NCBI GenBank assembly: GCA_021545665.1
Contig: JAJRTX010000022.1
Span: 1 to 25,589 of the forward strand
Direction: 5' to 3'
Origin: Zetaproteobacteria bacterium
GTDB lineage: Bacteria > Pseudomonadota > Zetaproteobacteria > Mariprofundales > Mariprofundaceae
DNA length: 25,589 nt
Below the pieces are notes generated by a model that saw only the letters and a program-made list of their open reading frames with translations, had not been told where the DNA came from and did no database searches. Made by a program: the position numbers and the translations under genes. Of the stretch, positions 16,921-23,994 are shown piece by piece. Position 1 is the first letter of the stretch. Every line of letters starts with the position of its first letter.

Positions 16921-17334
16921 CTATTTAGGAAAATCTTTCAAACAACATCTTCCAGACGGGTTGTGAGTAGAGCAAGTGCAGAGTGATGATTTGGTCTGTT
17001 TAATCACAAATGCCTTTGCCTGTTCGTTTGTTTGTGCCTCATGTTTTGATACGCCGAAGCAGTAGCAAATCAAGGTGTCGCCGCATGTCTCTTTGATCCC
17101 TACTTTGGTTCGTAACTGTGCTTTTCGAATGGTTGAGTTATCCTCACCGAAATAGACCACATCACACTCGGGGTCAGAACAGAAGTAGTAGGCCTGTTGT
17201 TTCAGTGCGTGTTGCCAGGGTGCTTTAAGATGATGCAAAATCGTTTTGTAAGGCACCGCGCCATAGGCCTTATTATCGACCGGGCAGGGGTGGCGTTTGG
17301 GTGTTTGATTGTTTTTTGAACAACAGCTCGACAT
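16921..17334 (-). CDS. Putative CopZ-N-like iron-sulfur/zinc metallochaperone
   Basis: 137 residues, 12 of them cysteine, with no signal peptide or membrane helix. The N-terminal half (CPVDNKAYGAVPYKTILHHL, then FCSDPECDVVYFG) resembles the zinc-binding part of the Archaeoglobus fulgidus CopZ N-terminal domain. The C-terminal half (CYCFGVSKHE, LCTCST, GRCCLKD) provides the paired cysteines of a [2Fe-2S]-type site. In CopZ this domain precedes a copper-binding HMA domain, which is absent here. A cytosolic metal-handling or redox role next to MerT is inferred. The ATG has AAAGGTG upstream. It is last in the minus-strand operon merT - dsrE-like - this gene, 26 bp after the restored dsrE-like stop codon. 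Confidence 0.78.
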   Translation of the reverse strand: MSSCCSKNNQTPKRHPCPVDNKAYGAVPYKTILHHLKAPWQHALKQQAYYFCSDPECDVVYFGEDNSTIRKAQLRTKVGIKETCGDTLICYCFGVSKHEAQTNEQAKAFVIKQTKSSLCTCSTHNPSGRCCLKDFPK

Positions 17335-17360
17335 GGGTTCACCTTTTCTAAATTATCGGA

Positions 17361-18027
17361 TCAATATGCCATGTAATAATCTGCGCCAGTGCGCAGGCGT
17401 AACATCTCTCTTAGGTCGACAGGTTTGAAAAATCGTGCGGATAAATTTTCTACCGTACCCAGTTGTCTTCAATTTTGGCGACAATGAGAAAGAAACTGTT
17501 GACGTAAAAATTTGCGCCTTTGTCGTGCAATAGATTCAAGAAATCACCGTAGGTCTTGGGCACGGCATCAATTCGGTTGTCGGTAAACTGTTTGGCCAGT
17601 GCCTGGCGCAGATTCTGAGGGATTTTGTAGTATTCGATATCGTCCTTGTCGCGCCAGCCTTTCTTGAAGGTGTTGATGGCATCGGCGTCCACCAATACTT
17701 TAACCTCTAACAGGTTGTTGAAATTCGCTCAGGGGAGTACGAAACAAGGAAAAATCGGCCGAAAAAGCGCAGTTTACTGGAGTAAATGAGCATTTTGAGG
17801 CCGATTTTAACGCGGTGTCGTGCCACCTGAGTAGAATTTCAACAGCCTGCTAACCCTTCTGCCAGTGCTGCCCAGATTACATTATAGGCAACGCAAATTT
17901 GTGCATCATCGTGCTTGAGGCTGGTCTTCAAATGAAAGAGCATAGTCTTGCCCTCAGCTGCATATAGCCCTGTTGAGGCCAGCGCAAGCAGTAGTGTGGT
18001 AAGTAACGCGACGACTGTATTTTTCAT
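17361..18027 (-). pseudogene. DsrE-like periplasmic protein gene, broken by a MITE and a frameshift
   Basis: The 5' part (17854-18027) encodes a signal peptide (MKNTVVALLTTLLLALASTG) and MLFHLKTSLKHDDAQICVAYN, a DsrE-family start. Reading stops inside a 139-bp insert. Removing the insert plus one 4-bp duplicate restores AEGLEVKVLVDADAI in frame. Near 17459-17464 one base is missing: the present frame ends as IEDNWVR, whereas adding one base gives IED-x-LGTVENLSARFF, then KPVDLREMLRLRTGADYYMAY and a stop at 17361. The repaired gene is exactly 175 codons. The start has GGGAG 10 bases upstream. It sits 36 bp after merT in the metal operon. The family is tied to sulfur trafficking; the role of secreted members is unknown. 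Confidence 0.85.
17711..17849. mobile_element. 139-bp MITE with CTAA target duplication
   Basis: Imperfect terminal inverted repeats of about 35 bp begin CAGG(T/C)TGTTGAAATTC and continue through CTCAGG and ACGA. The element is flanked by CTAA at 17707-17710 and 17850-17853. Inside are further inverted repeats, AAAATCGGCC (17751-17760) with GGCCGATTTT (17799-17808), and TTTACT-GG-AGTAAA at the centre, so the whole element can fold into one long hairpin. It has no coding capacity and must have been mobilised by a transposase elsewhere. The parent IS family is not identified. It lies within the DsrE-like gene. Confidence 0.9.
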
Positions 18028-18063
18028 CTCTTTATCTCCCTGTGTGTTGGTTTGCGCAATGCG

Positions 18064-18420
18064 CTACTCAATGAAAGCCGCCCCATACCAGGGGAAGGCA
18101 ACCATTAACAAAATGACTGTCGTCACCAGCCAAAAGATAATACGTTGTTTACGCAGCTTGGCAGGCTGGGCACAGGGCTTGTCGGTGGTGCAGTTTTGTG
18201 GCACGAGATAGAGCTTGCGGAAGGCAAGTCCCAGAAACAGCAGGGTGACGGCGATAAAGATCGGTCGGTAAGGTTCCATCGCGGTGAGGTTGCCGATCCA
18301 GCTGCCGCTGATGCCGAGCATTAAAAATACAACGGGGCCGAGACAGCAGGCCGAGGCAGTGATTCCGGTGATGATGCCTGCGATCAGGCTGATTTTGGGC
18401 AGACTGTTTTTCTCGTTCAT
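18064..18420 (-). CDS. merT: MerT-like mercuric/heavy-metal membrane transporter
   Basis: 118 residues (classical MerT has 116), with three membrane helices. The first carries the vicinal cysteine pair in TASACCLGP, followed by SGSWIGNLTAMEPYRPIFI, a hallmark of MerT. The second pair (QNCTTDKPC) is in the cytosolic loop, where Hg(II) is passed on to MerA in known systems. Start ATG 18420 gives the family length and has CAGG eight bases upstream; a longer reading to 18552 lacks support. It heads the operon with the DsrE-like pseudogene and the CopZ-like gene. No merA, merR or adjacent merP is present, so the metal may not be mercury. Confidence 0.92.
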   Translation of the reverse strand: MNEKNSLPKISLIAGIITGITASACCLGPVVFLMLGISGSWIGNLTAMEPYRPIFIAVTLLFLGLAFRKLYLVPQNCTTDKPCAQPAKLRKQRIIFWLVTTVILLMVAFPWYGAAFIE

Positions 18421-18634
18421 CCTAACCTGAACAATGGGCGTTGTTGACGCTCTGCTATGGCTGAGATCGTGTTCCGGGGCAGTGCCGGCTATTGATGTTA
18501 AGCGACAATTGATGTGTTTGTCTCGGATTCGGATAGTGGTTTTTGTGCCCACTTGTATGCTGGTGCGGATGTGTCGAGAATAATTAGAGGCCGGATTTGT
18601 GAAGGCAGGCTTAATATTGCTTTTCTAAATAATA
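18421..18634. other. Spacer upstream of merT, no feature recognised
   Basis: Together with the Fur-controlled promoter at 18635-18663 this forms the 305-bp divergent gap between merT and the TonB-dependent receptor. I searched the minus strand for a MerR-type promoter with a 19-bp spacer and for a TTGACA-like -35 for merT and found neither. No small gene is supported. Confidence 0.4.
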
Positions 18635-18663
18635 TTGACAATGAGAATTGTTATCATTAAGAT
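18635..18663 (+). promoter_or_regulatory. Fur-controlled sigma-70 promoter of the TonB receptor
   Basis: A perfect -35 TTGACA (18635-18640), a 17-bp spacer and -10 TAAGAT (18658-18663) overlap GACAATGAGAATTGTTATC (18637-18655). That box matches 15 of the 19 positions of the Fur box GATAATGATAATCATTATC. Fur-iron binding would block RNA polymerase, so expression should rise in iron shortage. Confidence 0.88.
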
Positions 18664-18725
18664 CCTTGTCAGATTTTTAATTGTGAATGATTCTTATTTG
18701 TGATTTTTAGAGAGAGTGTTAAGTA

Positions 18726-20858
18726 ATGAGTAAACCTTCTTTAATGGCAATGGCTGTGTCTGCGGCTCTTTTTCCTGCTGCTGGAATAGCGGCCGAGGTT
18801 GGCAGTCTTGATGCCGTGATGATTATCGGGACAGAAGAAAAGACGCAGACACTGCCGGGATCGGGGGCAGTCGTTGCTCCTGAACAGATGGCACAAGAGC
18901 TGGTATCCGACATCAATCAGGTGCTGAAAACGGTGCCCGGTGTTTATGTCAGAGAAGAAGATGGCGCTGGCTTGCGTCCTAACATTGGCATTCGCGGTGC
19001 AACAGGCGAGCGCAGTGAAAAGATTACCCTGCTTGAAGATGGCGTGCTGGCCGCCCCTGCACCTTATTCAAACCCGGCAGCCTACTACTTTCCTACGGCC
19101 ATGCGTATGAGTGCCATTGAAGTGTTGAAGGGTGCGCCGCTGTTGCGTTATGGGCCACAAACCACGGGGGGCATCGTTAATCTGATATCGACGCCGATTC
19201 CTGAAGCAGACGGCGGTGAGTTGGCGCTGATACTGGATGAGCGCGGTTCAACCGATGTTCATGTGAATTATGGCGCGCGCCAGGGGCTGTTTAGCTGGTT
19301 GCTGGAGACGGTGCAGCGTGAGGGGGCAGGTTTTAAGACCATTGATCGCAGCCGTACGGATACCGGTTTTGATCTGGCTGACTATCTATTTAAATTGGGC
19401 TGGCAGGGTGATGGCCAGAGCCTGTTGCTCAAGACCCAATATTCACAAGAGATCTCCAACGAAACCTATTTGGGACTGACGGATGCAGATTTTTCCGCTA
19501 ATCCTGATCGTCGTTACGGCCTGTCCAGTATTGATCAGATGAAGAATGATCACCGCAGTATCTCGTTGACGCATACAAAAAGCTGGAGCGACAACGTGAC
19601 CTCGACTACAACGCTCTACCGCAACACCTTTAACCGCAACTGGTTTAAGTTAAGCGGTGGTGGTTCGCTAATCAGTGCCGCCAACAGCGGCGACGCCAAT
19701 GCCTTGGGCGTACTGGATGGCAGCGTTGATACCACAGGCCTGAAGTACAAAAACAATAACCGCAGTTATCTGTCGCAAGGGCTGCAATTGAATATGGAGG
19801 TTGCTGCCGGGGCTCATTTGCTGAGCATCGGCACGCGCCTGCATGAGGATGAGATGGATCGTTTTCAGCCAGTGGACGTATATGACCAGGTCAATGGTTC
19901 ACTGGTGTATCAGTCCACCACGCAAGCCACCGGCAGTAACAACCGCCTGGAAGAGGCCAATGCCACCAGCGTATGGCTGATGGATGACTGGCAGGTGAAT
20001 GAGCGTCTCAATGTTAATCTGGGGCTGCGTTATGAGGATATCAGTACCAGCCGTATTCAATACGCAGATGTTGGGCGCGCCAGCGTCGACAGCACTCGTG
20101 CCAATGACACATCAATAGTCTTGCCGGGTGCGTCATTGACCTATGATCTGGACGATAGTTGGCAGCTGCTGGCGGGAGTTCACCGCGGCTTTTCACCGCT
20201 GGGTGGGGGTGCCAAGGCTGACGAATCACCCGAAACCAGCAACAACTGGGAGCTGGGTGCACGCTATAGCCAAGGCCAGCTGTTCATCGAAACAATTGCC
20301 TTTTACAGCGATTTTTCTGACAAGGCAGAGAGCTGCTCGGTGGGCAGCCCATGCAGTAATGGCGATACATCAGGCAGCTTTGTGACGGGTGCGGCTGAAA
20401 TTGCCGGCCTTGAATTTCAACTGGGCAGCTCCTTTGTCAAAGGCGAATTCATCATCCCTGTCAATGTCGCATACACATACACTCAGGCTGAAATCAGCGA
20501 GGATAGTACGGTCAGTGGCTTTAATGCCGGCGATCAACTCAAAGATGTGCCGGAGAATATCATCAGCCTGCGTATGGGGCTGGAGCACAGCAGTGGCTGG
20601 GACAACTACGCCGTGGCCAAATATATCAGCGAGACCTGTGTTGTGACTGGCTGCAACAATGCCAGCAGCGCCTATGATGAAACCGAGTCGCTGTTTGTGG
20701 TTGATTTGATCAGTCACTACCCGCTGGCGGATAACGTGAAGGTGTTTGTCAAAGCAGAAAACCTGTTCGATGAGCAGAAAATTGTTTCACGTACGCCTGA
20801 TGGTGCCCGGCCTAATAAACCGTTTACCTTGTCAGCGGGTATGAAGGTCGCGTTCTGA
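18726..20858 (+). CDS. TonB-dependent outer-membrane receptor, FecA-like
   Basis: 710 residues. Signal peptide 1-23 is followed by a TonB-box-like stretch (DAVMIIGT). The plug domain contains INQVLKTVPGVYVREEDG, RPNIGIRGATGERSEKITLLEDG and VLKGAPLLRYGPQTTGGIVN, the FecA-like subgroup pattern. A long beta-barrel ends in LSAGMKVAF with the terminal Phe needed for outer-membrane assembly. Two close cysteine pairs, Cys537/Cys543 (CSVGSPC) and Cys638/Cys643 (CVVTGC), lie in likely surface loops. A Fur box sits just upstream, so iron is the obvious candidate ligand (as citrate or siderophore complex), but the neighbouring mercury-type genes leave another metal open. It is followed by its own tonB-exbB-exbD after a terminator. 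Confidence 0.92.
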   Translation: MSKPSLMAMAVSAALFPAAGIAAEVGSLDAVMIIGTEEKTQTLPGSGAVVAPEQMAQELVSDINQVLKTVPGVYVREEDGAGLRPNIGIRGATGERSEKITLLEDGVLAAPAPYSNPAAYYFPTAMRMSAIEVLKGAPLLRYGPQTTGGIVNLISTPIPEADGGELALILDERGSTDVHVNYGARQGLFSWLLETVQREGAGFKTIDRSRTDTGFDLADYLFKLGWQGDGQSLLLKTQYSQEISNETYLGLTDADFSANPDRRYGLSSIDQMKNDHRSISLTHTKSWSDNVTSTTTLYRNTFNRNWFKLSGGGSLISAANSGDANALGVLDGSVDTTGLKYKNNNRSYLSQGLQLNMEVAAGAHLLSIGTRLHEDEMDRFQPVDVYDQVNGSLVYQSTTQATGSNNRLEEANATSVWLMDDWQVNERLNVNLGLRYEDISTSRIQYADVGRASVDSTRANDTSIVLPGASLTYDLDDSWQLLAGVHRGFSPLGGGAKADESPETSNNWELGARYSQGQLFIETIAFYSDFSDKAESCSVGSPCSNGDTSGSFVTGAAEIAGLEFQLGSSFVKGEFIIPVNVAYTYTQAEISEDSTVSGFNAGDQLKDVPENIISLRMGLEHSSGWDNYAVAKYISETCVVTGCNNASSAYDETESLFVVDLISHYPLADNVKVFVKAENLFDEQKIVSRTPDGARPNKPFTLSAGMKVAF

Positions 20859-20880
20859 TTGTTTAGCTAGCGTTAATGCG

Positions 20881-20914
20881 GGAGTCGTTGCCTGAAGGTA
20901 ACGGCTCCTTTGTT
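20881..20914 (+). terminator. Terminator between the receptor gene and tonB
   Basis: A 12-bp stem GGAGTCGTTGCC / GGTAACGGCTCC (two G-U pairs) has a TGAA tetraloop and is followed by TTTGTT. It lies 22 bp after the receptor stop and would reduce or stop read-through from the Fur promoter into tonB. Confidence 0.8.
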
Positions 20915-20940
20915 CGTGACTTCGTGGGAACTGAATAATA

Positions 20941-21648
20941 GTGTTTCGTCCGGGTGTGATATTGATTTTTATGGCGGTGGTCATTGTCCACGGCGCGTTG
21001 CTGCTGCAACTGCCGGGGCAAGACTCGACGCCAATTAAGCTGCAGCAACGACAAGTCATTCAAGCCGTGCTGCTTGCTGCACCTGCTGCGAAAATGGCTG
21101 AAAATAAAAAACCAGCCCCCAAGCCCAAACCGCTGCCAAAAAAGAAACAGCCTCCTGAAAAAAATCCGGTTAAAGAAAAGCCGGTTCAACCACCGCCTCA
21201 ACAACCACAGAAGAAAGTGGTCGAGCCGCTTGCAGAGATAAATCAACCGACGCCAGAGCAGAGCAAAAAATCGCCTGTGCCTGAAGCAATACCCGAATCA
21301 AAGCCGCCGCTTCCCGGGACCTTGCCTGGGCCGTTGCCTCAAGCTGATAGCGAACAGGTGACTGTCTCTCCACCGCAGATTGGCGACGCTGGTCATCTGA
21401 AAAATCCACCGCCCAGTTATCCGCGTCTATCAAAGCGGCTGCGTGAAGAGGGGATGGTGATTCTGGAACTTTGGGTGTTGGCTGATGGCTCTGTATCCGA
21501 AGTGGAAATCAAAACATCCAGCGGTTACCCCAGACTCGATAAGGCTGCATTGAAGGCGGTAAAAAAATGGCGCTACACCCCGGCCACCCGCAACGGCAAA
21601 GCGGTCGCCTATCGCTATCAACAACCGGTTCAATTTTCAATGAAATGA
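20941..21648 (+). CDS. tonB: TonB family energy-transducing protein
   Basis: 235 residues from a GTG start. Residues 5-25 are the single N-terminal membrane anchor. Residues 55-135 are rich in Pro and Lys (KPAPKPKPLPKKKQPPEK), the periplasm-spanning rod. The C-terminal domain contains YPRLSKRLREEGMVILEL, SGYPRLDKAALKAVKKWRY and a terminal QPVQFSMK, as in TonB. It transmits proton-motive force from ExbB-ExbD to the outer-membrane receptor. No ATG is available upstream of the anchor, and the ribosome-binding site for the GTG is poor (GGGAA 12-16 bases upstream). It is first in tonB-exbB-exbD. I saw no Fur box directly in front of it. Confidence 0.93.
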   Translation: MFRPGVILIFMAVVIVHGALLLQLPGQDSTPIKLQQRQVIQAVLLAAPAAKMAENKKPAPKPKPLPKKKQPPEKNPVKEKPVQPPPQQPQKKVVEPLAEINQPTPEQSKKSPVPEAIPESKPPLPGTLPGPLPQADSEQVTVSPPQIGDAGHLKNPPPSYPRLSKRLREEGMVILELWVLADGSVSEVEIKTSSGYPRLDKAALKAVKKWRYTPATRNGKAVAYRYQQPVQFSMK

Positions 21649-21673
21649 ATACGCAAATGATATTTGGAGAAAA

Positions 21674-22381
21674 ATGACAATGGAAAACAACCCCTACGGA
21701 ATTGAAACTCTATGGCAACAGGGCGACCCGGTAATTAAAACCGTTGCCTTGTTGTTGCTGTTGATGTCGGTGGCTTCATGGACAGTGATCGTCATCCGCG
21801 TTGTGGTGTTGTGGCGTGTCAGTCGAATGGCTAAATCAGCCGCACAATTCTGGCATGCCCAAAGCTTTGAACAGGGCCTGACCCTGCTGGGCGGAAGTGA
21901 TCAGCGAAATCCGTTTGGCTACCTGGCCGAACAGGGACGCCTGGCCATGGAACATCACGCGACTCATAAAGAAGATCTGCACGGCCACCTGCCCTTGGCC
22001 GACTGGTTATCGGCCAGCCTGCGCAGCGCCATCGATGAAGGTCGTGAACGACTGCAAGGTGGCTTATCCATTCTTGCCTCAGTGGGTTCCACTGCGCCAT
22101 TTATTGGCCTGTTTGGCACCGTCTGGGGCATCTATCACGCTCTTGTAGCCATCGGTAGCTCGGGTCAAGCCGGTATCGATAAAATCGCCGGCCCTGTCGG
22201 TGAAGCACTGATAATGACCGCCTTTGGTCTGGCTGTTGCCATCCCTGCCGTGCTTAGTTACAACGCACTGGTACGCGGTAACAAAGGGGTCGTCAGTAAA
22301 CTTAATCGCTTTGGCCATCAACTACACCCCTATTTTCTGGCCGGTTCCGACCAAAACAGCAGCAAGGGGGAGCAGCGGTAA
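21674..22381 (+). CDS. exbB: ExbB (MotA/TolQ/ExbB proton channel family)
   Basis: 235 residues with three membrane segments, at about 24-46, 130-155 and 178-200. The conserved block LSILASVGSTAPFIGLFGTVWGIYHAL, then GPVGEALIMTAFGLAVAIPAVLSYNAL, is the MotA/TolQ/ExbB signature. It forms the pentameric inner-membrane channel with ExbD that energises TonB. The ATG has TTTGGAG five bases upstream; a second ATG two codons later is possible. The stop codon overlaps the exbD start by one base (TAATG), so translation is coupled. It lies 25 bp after tonB. Confidence 0.95.
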   Translation: MTMENNPYGIETLWQQGDPVIKTVALLLLLMSVASWTVIVIRVVVLWRVSRMAKSAAQFWHAQSFEQGLTLLGGSDQRNPFGYLAEQGRLAMEHHATHKEDLHGHLPLADWLSASLRSAIDEGRERLQGGLSILASVGSTAPFIGLFGTVWGIYHALVAIGSSGQAGIDKIAGPVGEALIMTAFGLAVAIPAVLSYNALVRGNKGVVSKLNRFGHQLHPYFLAGSDQNSSKGEQR

Positions 22382-22791
22382 TGGCATTCTCCAGTGAACA
22401 GGATGATGACGAGGTGATGAGCGAGATCAACATGACTCCGCTGGTGGATGTGATGTTGGTGCTGCTGATTATCTTTATGCTCACTGTGCCCGTGCTGACG
22501 CAATCGGTGGATATTGAATTGCCTCAAACCGCTGGCAAGGTCAGTGAGCAACAGCCGGATGCCATTACAATATCCGTGAATGCCGACGGTCTGATATTCT
22601 GGAACGAAGCTTTAATCGACAAGCAGGCACTGGCAATACGCCTTGCTAGTTCAGCAGCACAATCCCCTCAGCCGCAGGTGCAGATCAACGGTGATCGACA
22701 GGCCCGTTATGACTATGTGATTCAGGTGATGGTGGCTGCACAACGAGCAGGGCTGACACAGCTGGGGTTTGTTACGGAGGTCAGTCAATAA
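22381..22791 (+). CDS. exbD: ExbD (ExbD/TolR family)
   Basis: 136 residues. MSEINMTPLVDVMLVLLIIFMLTVP holds the single membrane helix and the essential Asp of ExbD/TolR that carries protons. The periplasmic part follows, with PDAITISVNADGLIFWNE and VQINGDRQARYDYVIQVM. It partners ExbB in the motor that drives TonB. The ATG overlaps the exbB stop by one base and has AAGGGGGAG nine bases upstream. Last gene of the tonB operon; a metal-type promoter begins 18 bp after it and no terminator is visible between. Confidence 0.95.
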   Translation: MAFSSEQDDDEVMSEINMTPLVDVMLVLLIIFMLTVPVLTQSVDIELPQTAGKVSEQQPDAITISVNADGLIFWNEALIDKQALAIRLASSAAQSPQPQVQINGDRQARYDYVIQVMVAAQRAGLTQLGFVTEVSQ

Positions 22792-22808
22792 ATCTGGCAT
22801 GGAAAGAC

Positions 22809-22839
22809 TTGACCTGGAGTTGACTCCAGGGTGTAGACT
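22809..22839 (+). promoter_or_regulatory. MerR-family metal-responsive promoter
   Basis: -35 TTGACC (22809-22814) and -10 TAGACT (22834-22839) are separated by 19 bp, the overlong spacer that MerR-type regulators correct by untwisting DNA. The spacer region holds a perfect dyad CCTGGAGT-TG-ACTCCAGG (22813-22830). The sequence resembles CadR/PbrR/ZntR-type heavy-metal promoters. It drives the gene starting at 22871. No merR-type gene is in the window. Confidence 0.88.
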
Positions 22840-22870
22840 TCTGTTTTCCCGGCTGCATCAGAGGCAAGGC

Positions 22871-23689
22871 ATGAAACCTGTTCACTCACTGCCAGTTATT
22901 TTTGTACTGCTCCTTGCAGGGGGCGTAGCGTCAGCCCATGACCCGGTGTTTAGCCCGGGGCCGCATGTGCTTTTCAAACAGGGCGTGGAAGTTCACGTTG
23001 GCGCAGACAGTGAAAAGGCAGGGCAGGCAAAGCAATCCGAACTGAGTCTGGAATTGACTTATGGCCTGACAGGTGACTGGGCGGCCGGGGTCGCGCTGCC
23101 CTATGTCAGCGTGGACAATGCAACAAATAAAAAGGGTGGCGCCGGTGATGCGCGCCTGTTCAGTAAATATCGCTTCTGGCGCAAAGACAGCCTTGGTGTG
23201 CAGGAGTCTGCGGCTGTGTTGCTCAATGTCATGCTCGACAACGGTGACGAGACAGCGAATTCGTCTCTGGGCAGTGGCAGTACCGATGCCCTGCTGGGTT
23301 TTACCTATGGTTATGAAAGTCTCATCTGGTATCGCTGGACGAGTATTCGCTATCGACGTAATGGTGAGAACAGTGGTGGTCTGCGCCGGGGTGACAAGTG
23401 GTTTCTGGATTTTGCCATGGGTTACCGGCCAACCATGCCGCTCTACCTTGAACCCGATACGGTCTGGATATTGGAACTCAACGGTGAGCGGGGTGGGCGT
23501 GCCGGACAGAACGGTGTAGCGCTTGCTGATACAGGTGGCACAGAGTGGTTTATTTCGCCGGGCATCTTCTGGACACAACGAAATTTTGCCATCAAGGCGG
23601 GTGTGCAACTTCCTGTTGCCAGCGACTTGAATGGTCTTCAGGCTGAATCTGATTACCGCGCCAAGCTGGAATTTGAGTGGCATTTATAG
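22871..23689 (+). CDS. Outer-membrane beta-barrel protein, MetA-pathway/transporter-like
   Basis: 272 residues. A signal peptide (MKPVHSLPVIFVLLLAGGVASA) is followed by alternating strand-like segments, such as LSLELTYGLTGDWAAGVALPYVSV, FSKYRFW, ADTGGTEWFISPGIFW and FAIKAGVQLPVAS, ending in YRAKLEFEWHL. This is the pattern of small outer-membrane barrels annotated as transporter or phenol MetA-pathway proteins. Start ATG 22871 was chosen because it begins the signal peptide and has GAGG upstream; a longer reading from 22769 would run through the promoter. It is first in the metal-responsive operon, so a pore or channel for metal across the outer membrane is inferred. The substrate is not known. 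Confidence 0.75.
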   Translation: MKPVHSLPVIFVLLLAGGVASAHDPVFSPGPHVLFKQGVEVHVGADSEKAGQAKQSELSLELTYGLTGDWAAGVALPYVSVDNATNKKGGAGDARLFSKYRFWRKDSLGVQESAAVLLNVMLDNGDETANSSLGSGSTDALLGFTYGYESLIWYRWTSIRYRRNGENSGGLRRGDKWFLDFAMGYRPTMPLYLEPDTVWILELNGERGGRAGQNGVALADTGGTEWFISPGIFWTQRNFAIKAGVQLPVASDLNGLQAESDYRAKLEFEWHL

Positions 23690-23700
23690 AGGAGGCTGAA

Positions 23701-23994
23701 ATGAAAAAATCGAGTTTATTAACGGTCATCATGCTTTTCTGGAGTACCACACTGTCTGCCGCTGGCACGCAATATAATCTGCGGGTAGATGGGCTGGCCT
23801 GTCCTTTTTGCGCCTATGGGGTGGAGAAAAAACTGATCAAAAGCGAAGGGGTGGAGGCAGTGAGTTTTGATCTTGAAAAAGGGCTGGTGGTGGTCAAGAC
23901 CAAAACGGGGATTGCACTGACCGAGGAGCATTTAAAACAACTGGTCAATGATGCCGGATTTACCCTGCGTTCCATGACTGTGGTGACGCAATGA
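23701..23994 (+). CDS. MerP-like periplasmic heavy-metal-binding (HMA) protein
   Basis: 97 residues. A signal peptide (about 1-21) is followed by one heavy-metal-associated domain. The metal site is GLACPFCAYG with Cys34 and Cys37, the CxxC loop that binds soft metals in MerP and copper chaperones. Phe replaces the more common polar residues between the cysteines. KSEGVEAVSFDLEKGLVVVKT is the typical ferredoxin-like continuation. ATG 23701 has a strong AGAGGAGG at 23688-23695, overlapping the end of the upstream gene; a GTG at 23677 is therefore rejected. Its stop overlaps the next start (ATGA). Together with MerT (18 kb region) it could form a periplasm-to-membrane relay. Confidence 0.88.
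   Translation: MKKSSLLTVIMLFWSTTLSAAGTQYNLRVDGLACPFCAYGVEKKLIKSEGVEAVSFDLEKGLVVVKTKTGIALTEEHLKQLVNDAGFTLRSMTVVTQ

Noticed and set aside
17450..17695. Independent 81-residue protein
   Set aside because: It is the middle part of the DsrE-like gene, separated from its 5' end by the MITE and from its 3' end by a frameshift; it has no credible start signal of its own.
17711..17849. Long hairpin read as a terminator, attC site or small RNA
   Set aside because: Flanking CTAA duplication and exact restoration of a reading frame on removal show a transposed element.
17839..18027. Short secreted 62-residue peptide
   Set aside because: It is the 5' end of the interrupted DsrE-like gene; its last residues are encoded by the MITE.
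18421..18552. N-terminal extension of MerT
   Set aside because: The extra residues have no counterpart in MerT, and ATG 18420 gives the family length.
22931..23683. 250-codon minus-strand reading frame
   Set aside because: It lies wholly opposite the outer-membrane protein gene, which has a signal peptide, ribosome-binding site and promoter; the minus-strand product resembles no family.
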